Assembly (NCBI RefSeq): GCF_003626695.1
Contig: NZ_RBAH01000009.1
Location: 124,001 to 188,000 of the forward strand
Direction: 5' to 3'
Source: Paenibacillus ginsengarvi
GTDB lineage: Bacteria; Bacillota; Bacilli; Paenibacillales; NBRC-103111
Length of the DNA stretch: 64,000 nucleotides
The first letter of the stretch is position 1. Every line of letters begins with the position of its first letter. Below, one piece after another: positions 33,520 through 41,210 of the stretch. The position numbers and the translations under genes were made by a program. The notes beneath the pieces are model-generated. The model did no database searches and was not told the DNA's origin. It saw nothing but the letters and a program-made list of their open reading frames with translations.

Positions 33520-33885
33520 ATGAACGAGCAGATCAAACGCGTGGCGGCAGAGCGCGCCGCTGCACAGGAGTTTGCGGTTCGGCGCGACTGGTCGGAAGAT
33601 ATCGAGCGGCTGGAGACTCGTCTCCGCGAGCTGCGCAAAGCGGCGATGACGGGACCGAGTCCCGGCGGCTCCGGCAAGCGGAGCGACGAGCCGGCTGCCA
33701 CGCCGAGCACCGGCAGATCGATGCTGGAGAGCTTGGCCTATGCGCAGACGGTGCAGATTCGGCAGGAGCGTCCCAAGCGGGCAGGCCGGAAGTCGTGGAG
33801 GCCGGAAGTGTTCGAGCCGACGCTCGGGGACGACCCGCTGCCGGACAGCGGCCTGATGCCAAAACCATACCGCGGGAAGGCGTAG
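33520..33885 (+). CDS. Uncharacterised small protein, partly coiled coil (121 aa)
   Basis: Begins MNEQIKRVAAERAAAQEFAV, a heptad-like charged helix to about residue 45 (DIERLETRLRELRKAAM), followed by a Pro/Gly/Ser-rich linker and a basic tail (ERPKRAGRKSWRPEVFEP). Family not recognised. ATG 33520 is likely; a GTG and a TTG lie three and five codons upstream in frame. No strong ribosome binding site. It precedes murI by 36 bases on the same strand. Confidence 0.5.
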   Translation: MNEQIKRVAAERAAAQEFAVRRDWSEDIERLETRLRELRKAAMTGPSPGGSGKRSDEPAATPSTGRSMLESLAYAQTVQIRQERPKRAGRKSWRPEVFEPTLGDDPLPDSGLMPKPYRGKA

Positions 33886-33921
33886 CCGAACCTCATCCAA
33901 GATTAAAGCGAGGAGCCCCAT

Positions 33922-34734
33922 ATGAGAATCGTTTTTTTCGATTCGGGCGTCGGGGGGCTTACGGTGCTGCGGGAAGCCGTCCGCAAGCTCCCTTCCGAAT
34001 CTTACGCTTATTATGCGGATACGCTGAATGTGCCTTACGGTGTACATAGCAGGGAAGAAGTATATGAATTTGTCGTCGCTTGCATAGACGACATTATGCG
34101 CAGCTGCGAGGTGAAGGCGATTGTAATCGCCTGCAATACGGCAACCAGCGCTGCGATCGAGGAGCTTCGGGACCGGTATGCGTTCCCGATTATCGGCATG
34201 GAGCCGGCCGTCAAGCCGGCGCTGCAATACGTCCAGCAATCGGGCGGACGCGTCCTTGTGACGGCTACCCCGCTGACGCTTAAGGAACGCAAGTTCCAGA
34301 CGCTCGTGCGGAAGCTGCAATCGCCTGAACAGGTTGATACGCTCGGACTGCCCGGGCTTGTCGAGTTCGCCGAGCGCGGCGTATTCGGCGGACCGGAGGT
34401 GGTCGCTTACTTGCGCGAGCAGTTCGCGCCGTTCGAGCTTCAGCGTTATGGCGCGATTGTGCTCGGCTGTACGCATTTCGTATTTTTCCGCGATTCGATC
34501 CGCGAGGTTGTACCGCCTCATGTCGTATTGATGGACGGCAACGACGGCACGGTCAATCAACTGATACGCGTTCTCGGAACGAATGTCAGGGAACGGGCCG
34601 AATCGGCCGAAGGCATTTTGTTTATGTCCTCGAAAGGGACGGAAGAAGATAAACGCAAGCTATCGGATTTTACAGACATGACCAAGTACCGTTATCGAGC
34701 TTCCGCCCGCGCTTCACAAAAGCGAAAGGGATAA
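33922..34734 (+). CDS. murI: Glutamate racemase
   Basis: Converts L-glutamate to D-glutamate for peptidoglycan. The 270-residue enzyme has the two-base catalytic cysteines Cys71 (IACNTATSAA) and Cys183 (LGCTHF), the N-terminal FFDSGVGGLTVLRE with Asp7, and Tyr/Pro loop YADTLNVPYG at 31-40. GCGAGGAGC lies seven bases before the ATG. Length is normal. A polysaccharide-lyase-like gene follows after seven bases and is probably co-transcribed, an atypical partner for murI. Confidence 0.95.
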   Translation: MRIVFFDSGVGGLTVLREAVRKLPSESYAYYADTLNVPYGVHSREEVYEFVVACIDDIMRSCEVKAIVIACNTATSAAIEELRDRYAFPIIGMEPAVKPALQYVQQSGGRVLVTATPLTLKERKFQTLVRKLQSPEQVDTLGLPGLVEFAERGVFGGPEVVAYLREQFAPFELQRYGAIVLGCTHFVFFRDSIREVVPPHVVLMDGNDGTVNQLIRVLGTNVRERAESAEGILFMSSKGTEEDKRKLSDFTDMTKYRYRASARASQKRKG

Positions 34735-34741
34735 GCCTCTG

Positions 34742-36622
34742 ATGTTTTATTCAAAGTTGGATCAGACGAGCTCGAAGCGGCTGCTGCTTCCGGCTCAGTC
34801 GTTTAAGCCGTTTCCGCAATATACGGATCGTGCCTCTTGGAACGCGATTTCACAAGCGGTCGCCGGCATGTGGACCCAGTGGGCCGAGGAAAGGCTGGAT
34901 TTCACATGGCCGGCGCTGCCCGCGGTCCGGTATATGGATTATGTCCGCGACGGCAACCGTTCCCGGTACGAGCAGCTTTATTTCACGCGCCGCCGGGCGC
35001 TTTGCGAGCTTGTGATCGGGGAGTGCGTCGAAGGGCGGGGCCGTTTTATCGAGCAGATCGTTAACGGCATCTGGTGTTTGTGCGAAGAATCGTATTGGGT
35101 CATACCCGCCCATCTGTCGATATCGAAGCAAAGCGCCGGCTCCGCCCTGCCTGACGTAACGGACCCCGTGATCGACCTGTTTGCCTCCGAAACGGGAGGC
35201 TTGCTCGCCTGGACGGCATATTTGCTTGCAGACCGGCTGAACGAGGAGAGCCCTATGCTGGTACAGCGAATCCGTTATGAACTGAATCGGCGTCTGATGG
35301 TGCCGTTTTTGGAACGCGACGATTTCAGTTGGATGGGCTTTACAGGCCGGAAGGTGAACAACTGGAATCCGTGGATCATTTCCAATTGCCTCGCCGTATT
35401 TCTTTTGCAGGAACAGGAGGCCGAACCGCGCAGCCGCGCCATAGAAAAAGCGGCGAAATGTCTCGATTTCTTCGTTGGCGTTTATCATGCCGACGGCGGC
35501 TGCGACGAGGGGCCGGGTTATTGGGGCCGTGCGGGTGCTTCCTTGTTCGACTGCATGGAGCTGATCCATTTGGCCTCGGACGGGCAAATCAGCTTTTATG
35601 AGGAAGAGCTCGTCAGACAGATCGGCCGCTATATTTACCGGGCGCATATCGACGGCAATTATTACGTCAATTTCGCCGACGGCAATGCCAGAATCAAAAT
35701 AGCGGCGGATATCGTATACCGTTACGGCAAGCGGATCGGCGATAGCCGGATGGCCGGGTTAGGGGCGAGCGCCTTTCACGGCAACGGCGTAAACCGCGAC
35801 TCGTTCGGGTCGCCGATGCGCATTCTCGGCAAGCTGTTCGACGCCGGCGAGCTGCTTGCCGCAGACGGGGCCGCTCCCTACGAGAGAGACGTATGGCTTG
35901 CGGATACGCAAATATTCGCAGTCCGGGAGAAAGGCGGCAGTTCGGAGGGGCTGTACGTAGCCGCCAAGGGCGGGCACAACAGCGAGAGTCATAATCATAA
36001 CGACATCGGCCATTATATCGTTTATTACAACGGCCGCCCGTTTCTGATCGATGCGGGTGTGGAGAATTATACGAGCAAGACGTTCAGCTCGCGCCGCTAT
36101 GAAATATGGACGATGCAGTCCGATTATCACAGCGTCCCGACTGTTGGCGGCGTGCAGCAGCAGGCGGGGGCCGCCTTTCGTGCGACAGACGTCTCGTACG
36201 AGGCGAGCGACGAGGGCGCTTCCGTATCGATGAATATTGCTGCCGCTTATCCGAAGGAGGCCGGCATCGTAGCCTGGCGGCGTCATGTCGGGTTGAAGCG
36301 CGCGAGCGATGGCGTTTCGCTCGAGATCGGCGATACGTTCGAGCTTGCGGCCGCGACGGACGATGTAATACTGAACATCTTGTCACTGCCGGAGCCGCGT
36401 ATCCTTGCGGACGGACGTATCGAGCTGTCGAACCCGCTTGGCGAAACGATCGCGCTGCACTATGACGGCAGCCGGCTTTCGGCCGAGGTGGAGCCGATCG
36501 TCGTCACGGATTCCAAGCTGCTGGCGGTGTGGGGAGAGAAGCTGCATCGGATCAAACTGAGCATGATGGAACCGGCGGCGGAAGGCTCGTTCGTGATGCG
36601 TATCGAAGCGGTGCGGAGTTAG
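34742..36622 (+). CDS. Heparinase II/III-like polysaccharide lyase
   Basis: A 626-residue alginate-lyase/heparinase II-III type protein. N-terminal alpha/alpha toroid contains WNPWIISNCLAVFLL, VYHADGGCDEGPGYWGRAG (conserved Asp/Tyr region) and FADGNARIKI. The C-terminal beta-sandwich (heparinase II/III domain) begins with AAKGGHNSESHNHNDIGHYI, in which histidines and asparagine of the lyase active site appear, then FLIDAGVENYTSKTFSS. No signal peptide is seen, so it may be intracellular and act on imported oligosaccharides. The aldolase/kinase cassette 210 bases downstream could process its products, but a strong terminator lies between them. Confidence 0.85.
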   Translation: MFYSKLDQTSSKRLLLPAQSFKPFPQYTDRASWNAISQAVAGMWTQWAEERLDFTWPALPAVRYMDYVRDGNRSRYEQLYFTRRRALCELVIGECVEGRGRFIEQIVNGIWCLCEESYWVIPAHLSISKQSAGSALPDVTDPVIDLFASETGGLLAWTAYLLADRLNEESPMLVQRIRYELNRRLMVPFLERDDFSWMGFTGRKVNNWNPWIISNCLAVFLLQEQEAEPRSRAIEKAAKCLDFFVGVYHADGGCDEGPGYWGRAGASLFDCMELIHLASDGQISFYEEELVRQIGRYIYRAHIDGNYYVNFADGNARIKIAADIVYRYGKRIGDSRMAGLGASAFHGNGVNRDSFGSPMRILGKLFDAGELLAADGAAPYERDVWLADTQIFAVREKGGSSEGLYVAAKGGHNSESHNHNDIGHYIVYYNGRPFLIDAGVENYTSKTFSSRRYEIWTMQSDYHSVPTVGGVQQQAGAAFRATDVSYEASDEGASVSMNIAAAYPKEAGIVAWRRHVGLKRASDGVSLEIGDTFELAAATDDVILNILSLPEPRILADGRIELSNPLGETIALHYDGSRLSAEVEPIVVTDSKLLAVWGEKLHRIKLSMMEPAAEGSFVMRIEAVRS

Positions 36623-36681
36623 CGGAGGCGGACTTCTGGCGGCGGGGAGCTGTACAAGCTGCTCGTCCATCATTCATAAAG

Positions 36682-36728
36682 GACAGTGCGGAGCCGCGAA
36701 ACGGCGCTCAGGCACTGTCTTTTTTTTG
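36682..36728 (+). terminator. Terminator after the heparinase-like gene
   Basis: GGACAGTGC and GCACTGTC(T) form a strong stem with additional internal pairing (GAGCCG with CGGCGCTC), followed by eight T. Confidence 0.88.
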
Positions 36729-36770
36729 CTGCGTCTTCATTCCGGTATAGACAAATTCGATGTTTAAATG

Positions 36771-36787
36771 TAACATTATAAATGTTA
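36771..36787. promoter_or_regulatory. Candidate DeoR operator before the sugar cassette
   Basis: TAACATT-ATA-AATGTTA is a perfect 7+3+7 palindrome, 51 bases before the aldolase start. A related half, AACATTATTCATTGT, follows at about 36794. The DeoR-family repressor encoded at the end of the same cassette is the natural candidate to bind it. Confidence 0.6.
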
Positions 36788-36838
36788 TAAACGAACATTA
36801 TTCATTGTAGAACGAAAATACGATACCGGAGGTCACTT

Positions 36839-37675
36839 ATGTCTATCGGACCGAGAATGAACCGCCTGTTCGGCGAAGACGGCAAATGTTTCGACGTGGC
36901 GATCGATCACGGATTTTTTAACGAGGTTTCGTTTCTGAGCGGCATTGAAAATATGAAGCAGGCGATTCGTACGATTGTGGATGCGGACCCCGATGCGATC
37001 CAGCTCAGCCCGGGTCAGGCCGGACTGCTGCAGAGCATTCCGGGGAAGAAAAAGCCATCGCTCGTTTTGCGTACGGATATCGCGAATGTGTACGGCAAAT
37101 CGCTGCCGTCGCATCTGTTCAGCGAGCTGATCCAGAACCCGGTGGAGCAGGCTGTCCGACTTGACGCTGCTTGCGTCGTCGTCAATTTGCTGCTGCTGCC
37201 GAATCAGCCGGAGCTGTACCGCCAGTGCGTGCAAAATGTGTGCCGGCTGAAGCCGGAATGCGAGCGGTACGGCATGCCGCTGATGGTCGAGCCTCTGGTC
37301 ATGCTGCCGAACGAGACGCACGGCGGCTATATGGTGGATGGCGATCTGAATAAAATCGTACCGCTCGTCCGTCAGGCGGTCGAGCTGGGTGCGGATATTA
37401 TTAAGGCCGATCCTTGCGACCGCCTGGAGGAATATCATCTGGTAGTCGAGGCTGCTTCCGGCAAGCCGGTTCTCCCGCGCGGAGGCGGCCGGGCGCCGGA
37501 CGAAACGATATTGTCCCGCACGTACGAGCTGATGCAGCAAGGCGCCTCCGGCATCGTCTACGGCCGCAATGTCATTCAGCACGCCAATCCGGATCGAATG
37601 ACCAGAGCGTTTATGGCGATTGTGCATGAAGGTGCAGCGCCCGGACAAGCGATGGCGATCCTTCGCGGGGAGTGA
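36839..37675 (+). CDS. Class I aldolase family protein (DhnA/LsrF-like)
   Basis: TIM-barrel Schiff-base aldolase of 278 residues, related to DhnA-type fructose-bisphosphate aldolase and LsrF. The opening MSIGPRMNRLFGEDGKCFDV and AIDHGF with the phosphate/substrate acid at the first strands, and the Schiff-base lysine in GADIIKADPCDRLEEYH (near residue 190), are present; PVLPRGGGRAPDETILSR is the phosphate-binding loop. GGAGGTCACTT is upstream of the ATG. First gene of the aldolase - dehydrogenase - PfkB kinase - DeoR cassette. A reverse-aldol cleavage of a phosphorylated sugar acid or ketose is the inferred step. Confidence 0.85.
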   Translation: MSIGPRMNRLFGEDGKCFDVAIDHGFFNEVSFLSGIENMKQAIRTIVDADPDAIQLSPGQAGLLQSIPGKKKPSLVLRTDIANVYGKSLPSHLFSELIQNPVEQAVRLDAACVVVNLLLLPNQPELYRQCVQNVCRLKPECERYGMPLMVEPLVMLPNETHGGYMVDGDLNKIVPLVRQAVELGADIIKADPCDRLEEYHLVVEAASGKPVLPRGGGRAPDETILSRTYELMQQGASGIVYGRNVIQHANPDRMTRAFMAIVHEGAAPGQAMAILRGE

Positions 37676-37681
37676 TAGAAT

Positions 37682-38872
37682 ATGGAAAAAACGATTATCC
37701 GCTTCGGCGTCATCGGCTGCGGCCTGATGGGCAAGGAGTTTGCCAGCGCCGCCGCCCGCTGGTGCCATCTGAGCGACGTCAACTTCGAACCGCGCATCAC
37801 GGCGGTGTGCGACGCCAGCCCCGCTGCGTCGGAATGGTTCCGGCTGCAGGTGCCGAGTGTAGCCAAGTCGTATACGGATTACCGCGACCTGCTCGCCGAC
37901 CCTGATGTCGACGCGGTCTACTGCGCTGTGCCGCACCATTTGCACGCCGATATGTATATCGATATTGTTCGCGCCGGCAAGCATCTGCTCGGAGAGAAGC
38001 CGTTCGGGATCGATCAGGCGGCGAATGATCGCATTCTGGAGGAGATGGCGAAGCATCCGGACGTTCTCGTCCGCTGCTCGTCGGAGTTTCCGTTTTATCC
38101 GGGGGCTTACCGGATCGGACAGTGGGTGCGCGAAGGGCGCTTCGGCAAGCTGATCGAAGTCGAAGCCGGCTTCTGGCACAGCAGCGACCTCGATCCGCAT
38201 AAGCCGATCAATTGGAAGCGGCGTGTCGCCACGAACGGCGAATACGGCTGCATGGGCGATCTGGGCATGCATGTGCTGCATTTGCCGCTCCGGTTTGGCT
38301 GGGAGCCCAATAGCGTGCGGGCGCTGCTGCAAAAAACGGTGGAGGAGCGGCCGGACGGCAAAGGCGGCACCGTACCTTGCGAGACGTGGGACAATGCGAT
38401 ACTCGCCTGCGACGTCATGCAGGCCGATCAGAAGTTTCCGATGGTGCTGTCAATGAAGCGGATCGCACCCGGCCATGCCAATACGTGGTTTATCCGGATT
38501 AACGGAACCGAGCTTTCGGCCGAATATTCCACGAAAAACCCGAAGCAGCTGCTGTCGATGCCTTATACGCCCGGCGGCGAGCAAGCCTGGCATACGCTTG
38601 ACGTTCCGTATCAGTCGGCTTATTCTACGATCACGGGAGGCATTTTCGAGTTCGGATTTTCCGATTCGATTTTGCAAATGTGGGCGGCTTTCTGCGACGA
38701 GCTGACGAACCGGTCCGACATGCGGCAGCCGCTGCACTGCGCCACGCCGGAGGAAGCTGCGCTCAGCCACCGGCTGTTCACGGCGGCCATACACTCGGAA
38801 CGCACCGGGCAGACGGTGTCGTTAGGCAGGGGGGATACGCTTGAAGTTTCCTCGCGAGGGGCAGGAGCTTGA
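37682..38872 (+). CDS. Gfo/Idh/MocA family oxidoreductase
   Basis: NAD(P)-linked dehydrogenase of 396 residues: Rossmann FGVIGCGLMGKEFASA (GxGxxG) at residues 8-23, catalytic EKP-type LLGEKPFGID near 103-112, and the GFO/IDH C-domain with EYGCMGDLGMHVLHLPLRF. It follows the aldolase by six bases and leads into the PfkB kinase by four bases. Probably oxidises the sugar substrate of the cassette; the identity is unknown. Confidence 0.9.
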   Translation: MEKTIIRFGVIGCGLMGKEFASAAARWCHLSDVNFEPRITAVCDASPAASEWFRLQVPSVAKSYTDYRDLLADPDVDAVYCAVPHHLHADMYIDIVRAGKHLLGEKPFGIDQAANDRILEEMAKHPDVLVRCSSEFPFYPGAYRIGQWVREGRFGKLIEVEAGFWHSSDLDPHKPINWKRRVATNGEYGCMGDLGMHVLHLPLRFGWEPNSVRALLQKTVEERPDGKGGTVPCETWDNAILACDVMQADQKFPMVLSMKRIAPGHANTWFIRINGTELSAEYSTKNPKQLLSMPYTPGGEQAWHTLDVPYQSAYSTITGGIFEFGFSDSILQMWAAFCDELTNRSDMRQPLHCATPEEAALSHRLFTAAIHSERTGQTVSLGRGDTLEVSSRGAGA

Positions 38873-38876
38873 CCGT

Positions 38877-40076
38877 ATGACGCTGCCGGCTTATCCGGCG
38901 GCCGATGTCATTGTAGCGGGCCATATATGTCTGGACGTCATCCCCGATATGGGGACGGCCAGTCTGGCCGCGCTTGGCGTGCCGGGGGCGCTCGTGAATG
39001 TCGGAGGCGCGCTGCTGTCCACCGGCGGAACGGTCGCCAACTCGGGACTCGCCTTGCACCGGCTTGGCGCGAACGTGCGGCTGATGGGCAAAATCGGCGA
39101 CGATCCGTTTGGCCGTCTCATCGCCGAGCATTTGGAGCGGCAAGGCGACGGCTTATCGAGCGGCCTGATTGTCGGCAGCGGAGAAAGCGAGCGCAGCTCG
39201 TACAGCATCGTCATCAGTCCGCGCGGCTCGGACCGGATTTTCCTGCATTGTCCCGGCACCAACGATACGTTCGCGGCAGACGACGTTACGGAGCAGTCGC
39301 TAGCGGGCGCGAAGCTGTTTCATTTCGGCTATCCGCCGCTCATGAAGGCGATGTACGAAGACGGCGGGCGCGAGCTGGAAAAGCTGCTGGCCAAGGTCAA
39401 GGCACAGGGGCTCACCGTGTCGCTGGATATGTCGCGGCCCGATCCGGATTCTCCGGCGGGACGCGTCGATTGGCGCAGCGTGCTGAAGCGGGTGCTGCCG
39501 TACGTAGACTTGTATTTGCCCAGCTGGGAAGAAACGCATTATATGCTTGGCGGAAGAGAAGGCTTCGACCCGGAGAAAGCCCCGGAAGGCAAGCTGCTGG
39601 CCGACTATTCCGCGGAACTGCTCGATATGGGAGCGGCTCTCGTCGGTCTGAAGCTGGGAGAGGAAGGGCTGTATATCCGGACGACGGCGAGCCGCGACCG
39701 TTTGGAAGCGATGGGCGCCTGCGCGCCGCGGGCGGGAGCCTGGCTGCACCGTGAACTGCTTGCGCCATGTTTTGAGACGGAGGTTGTCGGCACTACGGGG
39801 GCGGGCGATTGCACGATAGCCGGGTTTCTGTGCGGCTTGCTTCACGGCTTGACGATCGAACAGACGCTGACCGCCGCGGTAGGCGTAGGCGCGTGCAGTG
39901 TGGAGTCGCTTGATGCCACAGGAGGGATCGTGCCGTGGCCGGATACGCTCCGGCGCATAGAGGCGGGCTGGAGCCGACGGACCCTTACGCTCCGGCTGAA
40001 CGGATGGAGCCGTTTGGATGGCGGCGACGGGACCTGGATGGGACCGTATGACAAACCGGAGTCCGTTTCGCTATAA
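38877..40076 (+). CDS. PfkB family carbohydrate kinase
   Basis: Ribokinase-like sugar kinase of 399 residues. The first signature is VGGALLSTGGTVANSGLALHRLGANVRLMGKIGDDPFG and the second, with catalytic Asp, is VVGTTGAGDCTIAGFLCGL (about 302-320). Start ATG 38877 is favoured by GGGGCAGGAG and by falling just after the previous stop; a TTG at 38841 with GGGGGG upstream is the alternative and would overlap the dehydrogenase gene. Unusually long C-terminus for PfkB (about 60 extra residues). Phosphorylation would precede aldol cleavage in the inferred pathway. Confidence 0.88.
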   Translation: MTLPAYPAADVIVAGHICLDVIPDMGTASLAALGVPGALVNVGGALLSTGGTVANSGLALHRLGANVRLMGKIGDDPFGRLIAEHLERQGDGLSSGLIVGSGESERSSYSIVISPRGSDRIFLHCPGTNDTFAADDVTEQSLAGAKLFHFGYPPLMKAMYEDGGRELEKLLAKVKAQGLTVSLDMSRPDPDSPAGRVDWRSVLKRVLPYVDLYLPSWEETHYMLGGREGFDPEKAPEGKLLADYSAELLDMGAALVGLKLGEEGLYIRTTASRDRLEAMGACAPRAGAWLHRELLAPCFETEVVGTTGAGDCTIAGFLCGLLHGLTIEQTLTAAVGVGACSVESLDATGGIVPWPDTLRRIEAGWSRRTLTLRLNGWSRLDGGDGTWMGPYDKPESVSL

Positions 40077-40077
40077 T
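40048..40077 (+). promoter_or_regulatory. Promoter for the DeoR-family gene
   Basis: ATGACA at 40048-40053 and TATAAT at 40072-40077, 18-base spacer, overlapping the last codons of the kinase gene; this would give the repressor its own promoter. Confidence 0.5.
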
Positions 40078-40136
40078 AGAGATGTTCTATATTTTGCGAT
40101 CTGTTAGGATCGGCGATACGGAGTGAAGAGACGGGA

Positions 40137-40898
40137 ATGCGGCTTCAATTGAACGAGAGGCAGAACGACATATTAACCGAGATTCAGCGCGACGGCGAAG
40201 TGAAGATCAGCGATCTGAAGGAACGATACGAGGTGACGGACATGACGATCCGGCGCGACCTCGAAAAGCTGGAATCGTTAGGTCTTGTACGCCGGACGTT
40301 CGGCGGGGCGATCCCTGTCACGCTGGACGTTTCGCTGAAGGAGCGCGACGCGGTGCATACGGACGAGAAAGTCCGGATCGGCAAAGCTGCCGCAGGTCTC
40401 GTTCAGCCGCACGAGGCGATCTTCATCGACGGCGGAACGACGACGCTCCAGGTGGCGCACCATCTCGATCCCGACAGCTCGATTACTGTTGTTACGAACG
40501 CGCTGAACGTCGCAACCGTGCTGCTGGACAAAGGCATTCATACGATCGTCGCCGGCGGAACGCTGCTCGAGAAAACCGGCTCGATGATCGGTCCGATCGC
40601 CATCGGAACGCTCGCCTCCATGGCATTCGACCAGGTGTTCCTCGGCACAACCGGCATGACGGCCGAGCACGGTTTCAGCAACTCCAACTCGTTCGAGGCG
40701 GAGCTGAAACGGCAGGCGATGAAACGGGCGGCGAAGGTTACTGTCGTCGCCGACGGAAGCAAGTTCGGCGAGCGGTATTTGCACTCGTTCGCCAGCATGA
40801 AGGACGTGCACCGCGTCGTCACCGACCGGGAGCCTCAACAGGCGATAGCACGGGCTGCCGCGGATGCAGGTCTGACTATTATTGTCGCTTCCTTCTGA
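40137..40898 (+). CDS. DeoR/GlpR family transcriptional regulator
   Basis: A 253-residue repressor: N-terminal DeoR helix-turn-helix (residues 1-60; QNDILTEIQRDGEVKISDLKE and VTDMTIRRDLEKLESLGLVRR), and a C-terminal sugar-phosphate-sensing DeoRC domain with IFIDGGTTTLQVAHHLD and VVTNALNVATVLLD. Such proteins bind palindromic operators and respond to phosphosugars. The last gene of the cassette, with a terminator behind it and a good palindromic operator candidate 3.4 kb upstream, before the first gene. GAGTGAAGAG is upstream of the ATG. Confidence 0.9.
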   Translation: MRLQLNERQNDILTEIQRDGEVKISDLKERYEVTDMTIRRDLEKLESLGLVRRTFGGAIPVTLDVSLKERDAVHTDEKVRIGKAAAGLVQPHEAIFIDGGTTTLQVAHHLDPDSSITVVTNALNVATVLLDKGIHTIVAGGTLLEKTGSMIGPIAIGTLASMAFDQVFLGTTGMTAEHGFSNSNSFEAELKRQAMKRAAKVTVVADGSKFGERYLHSFASMKDVHRVVTDREPQQAIARAAADAGLTIIVASF

Positions 40899-40923
40899 AG
40901 GGAGACGACAGGAACATAAAAAC

Positions 40924-40962
40924 CAAGAGCCGACGGACTCGTTCGGGCTCTTGTTTTCTTTT
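40924..40962 (+). terminator. Terminator after the DeoR-family gene
   Basis: CAAGAGCC and GGCTCTTG pair, with an inner CGGA/TTCG hairpin, followed by TTTTCTTTT. Confidence 0.85.
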
Positions 40963-40967
40963 AAGAT

Positions 40968-41123
40968 TCAAAGCTTCGCCTGAATCCCTTTTAAGAACGT
41001 ATCGGCAGTGGCCGAAAAGACCTGGTGCTTTTTCCAAACCATATTTAAACCGGATTCAAGTCTCGGCTCTAATGATCTAAAACAAAGATTGCTATCGCTG
41101 GATGTGATTTGTACTTCAACTTT
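40968..41123 (-). pseudogene. 3' remnant of a LysR-family regulator gene
   Basis: Read on the minus strand, about 50 codons encode a typical LysR-family C-terminus: SLEPRLESGLNMVWKKHQVF then SATADTFLKGIQAKL and a stop at 40968. The pattern RxLEPxLxSGLxxVWKKHQxFSxxAxxFL is what closes many LysR effector domains. Upstream in frame there is only an AT-rich stretch with a stop codon, and no DNA-binding domain. It therefore appears to be the tail of a truncated gene once divergent from the Rieske gene, which it may have regulated. A small hypothetical protein is unlikely, as no start codon with a ribosome binding site precedes it. Confidence 0.6.
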
Positions 41124-41210
41124 ATAAATATAATTATTTAAAAACTATTCTAAATATGCTACTGTAGGAAATGAGGAAAGCCAATCAAATTGGGAATTGG
41201 AGGCGGTTTC

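Noticed and set aside
36833..38332. Long minus-strand open frame (499 codons) opposite the aldolase and dehydrogenase genes
   Set aside because: It is the antisense of clearly conserved enzymes on the plus strand, lacks a ribosome binding site and has a basic, low-motif composition caused by GC-rich codons.
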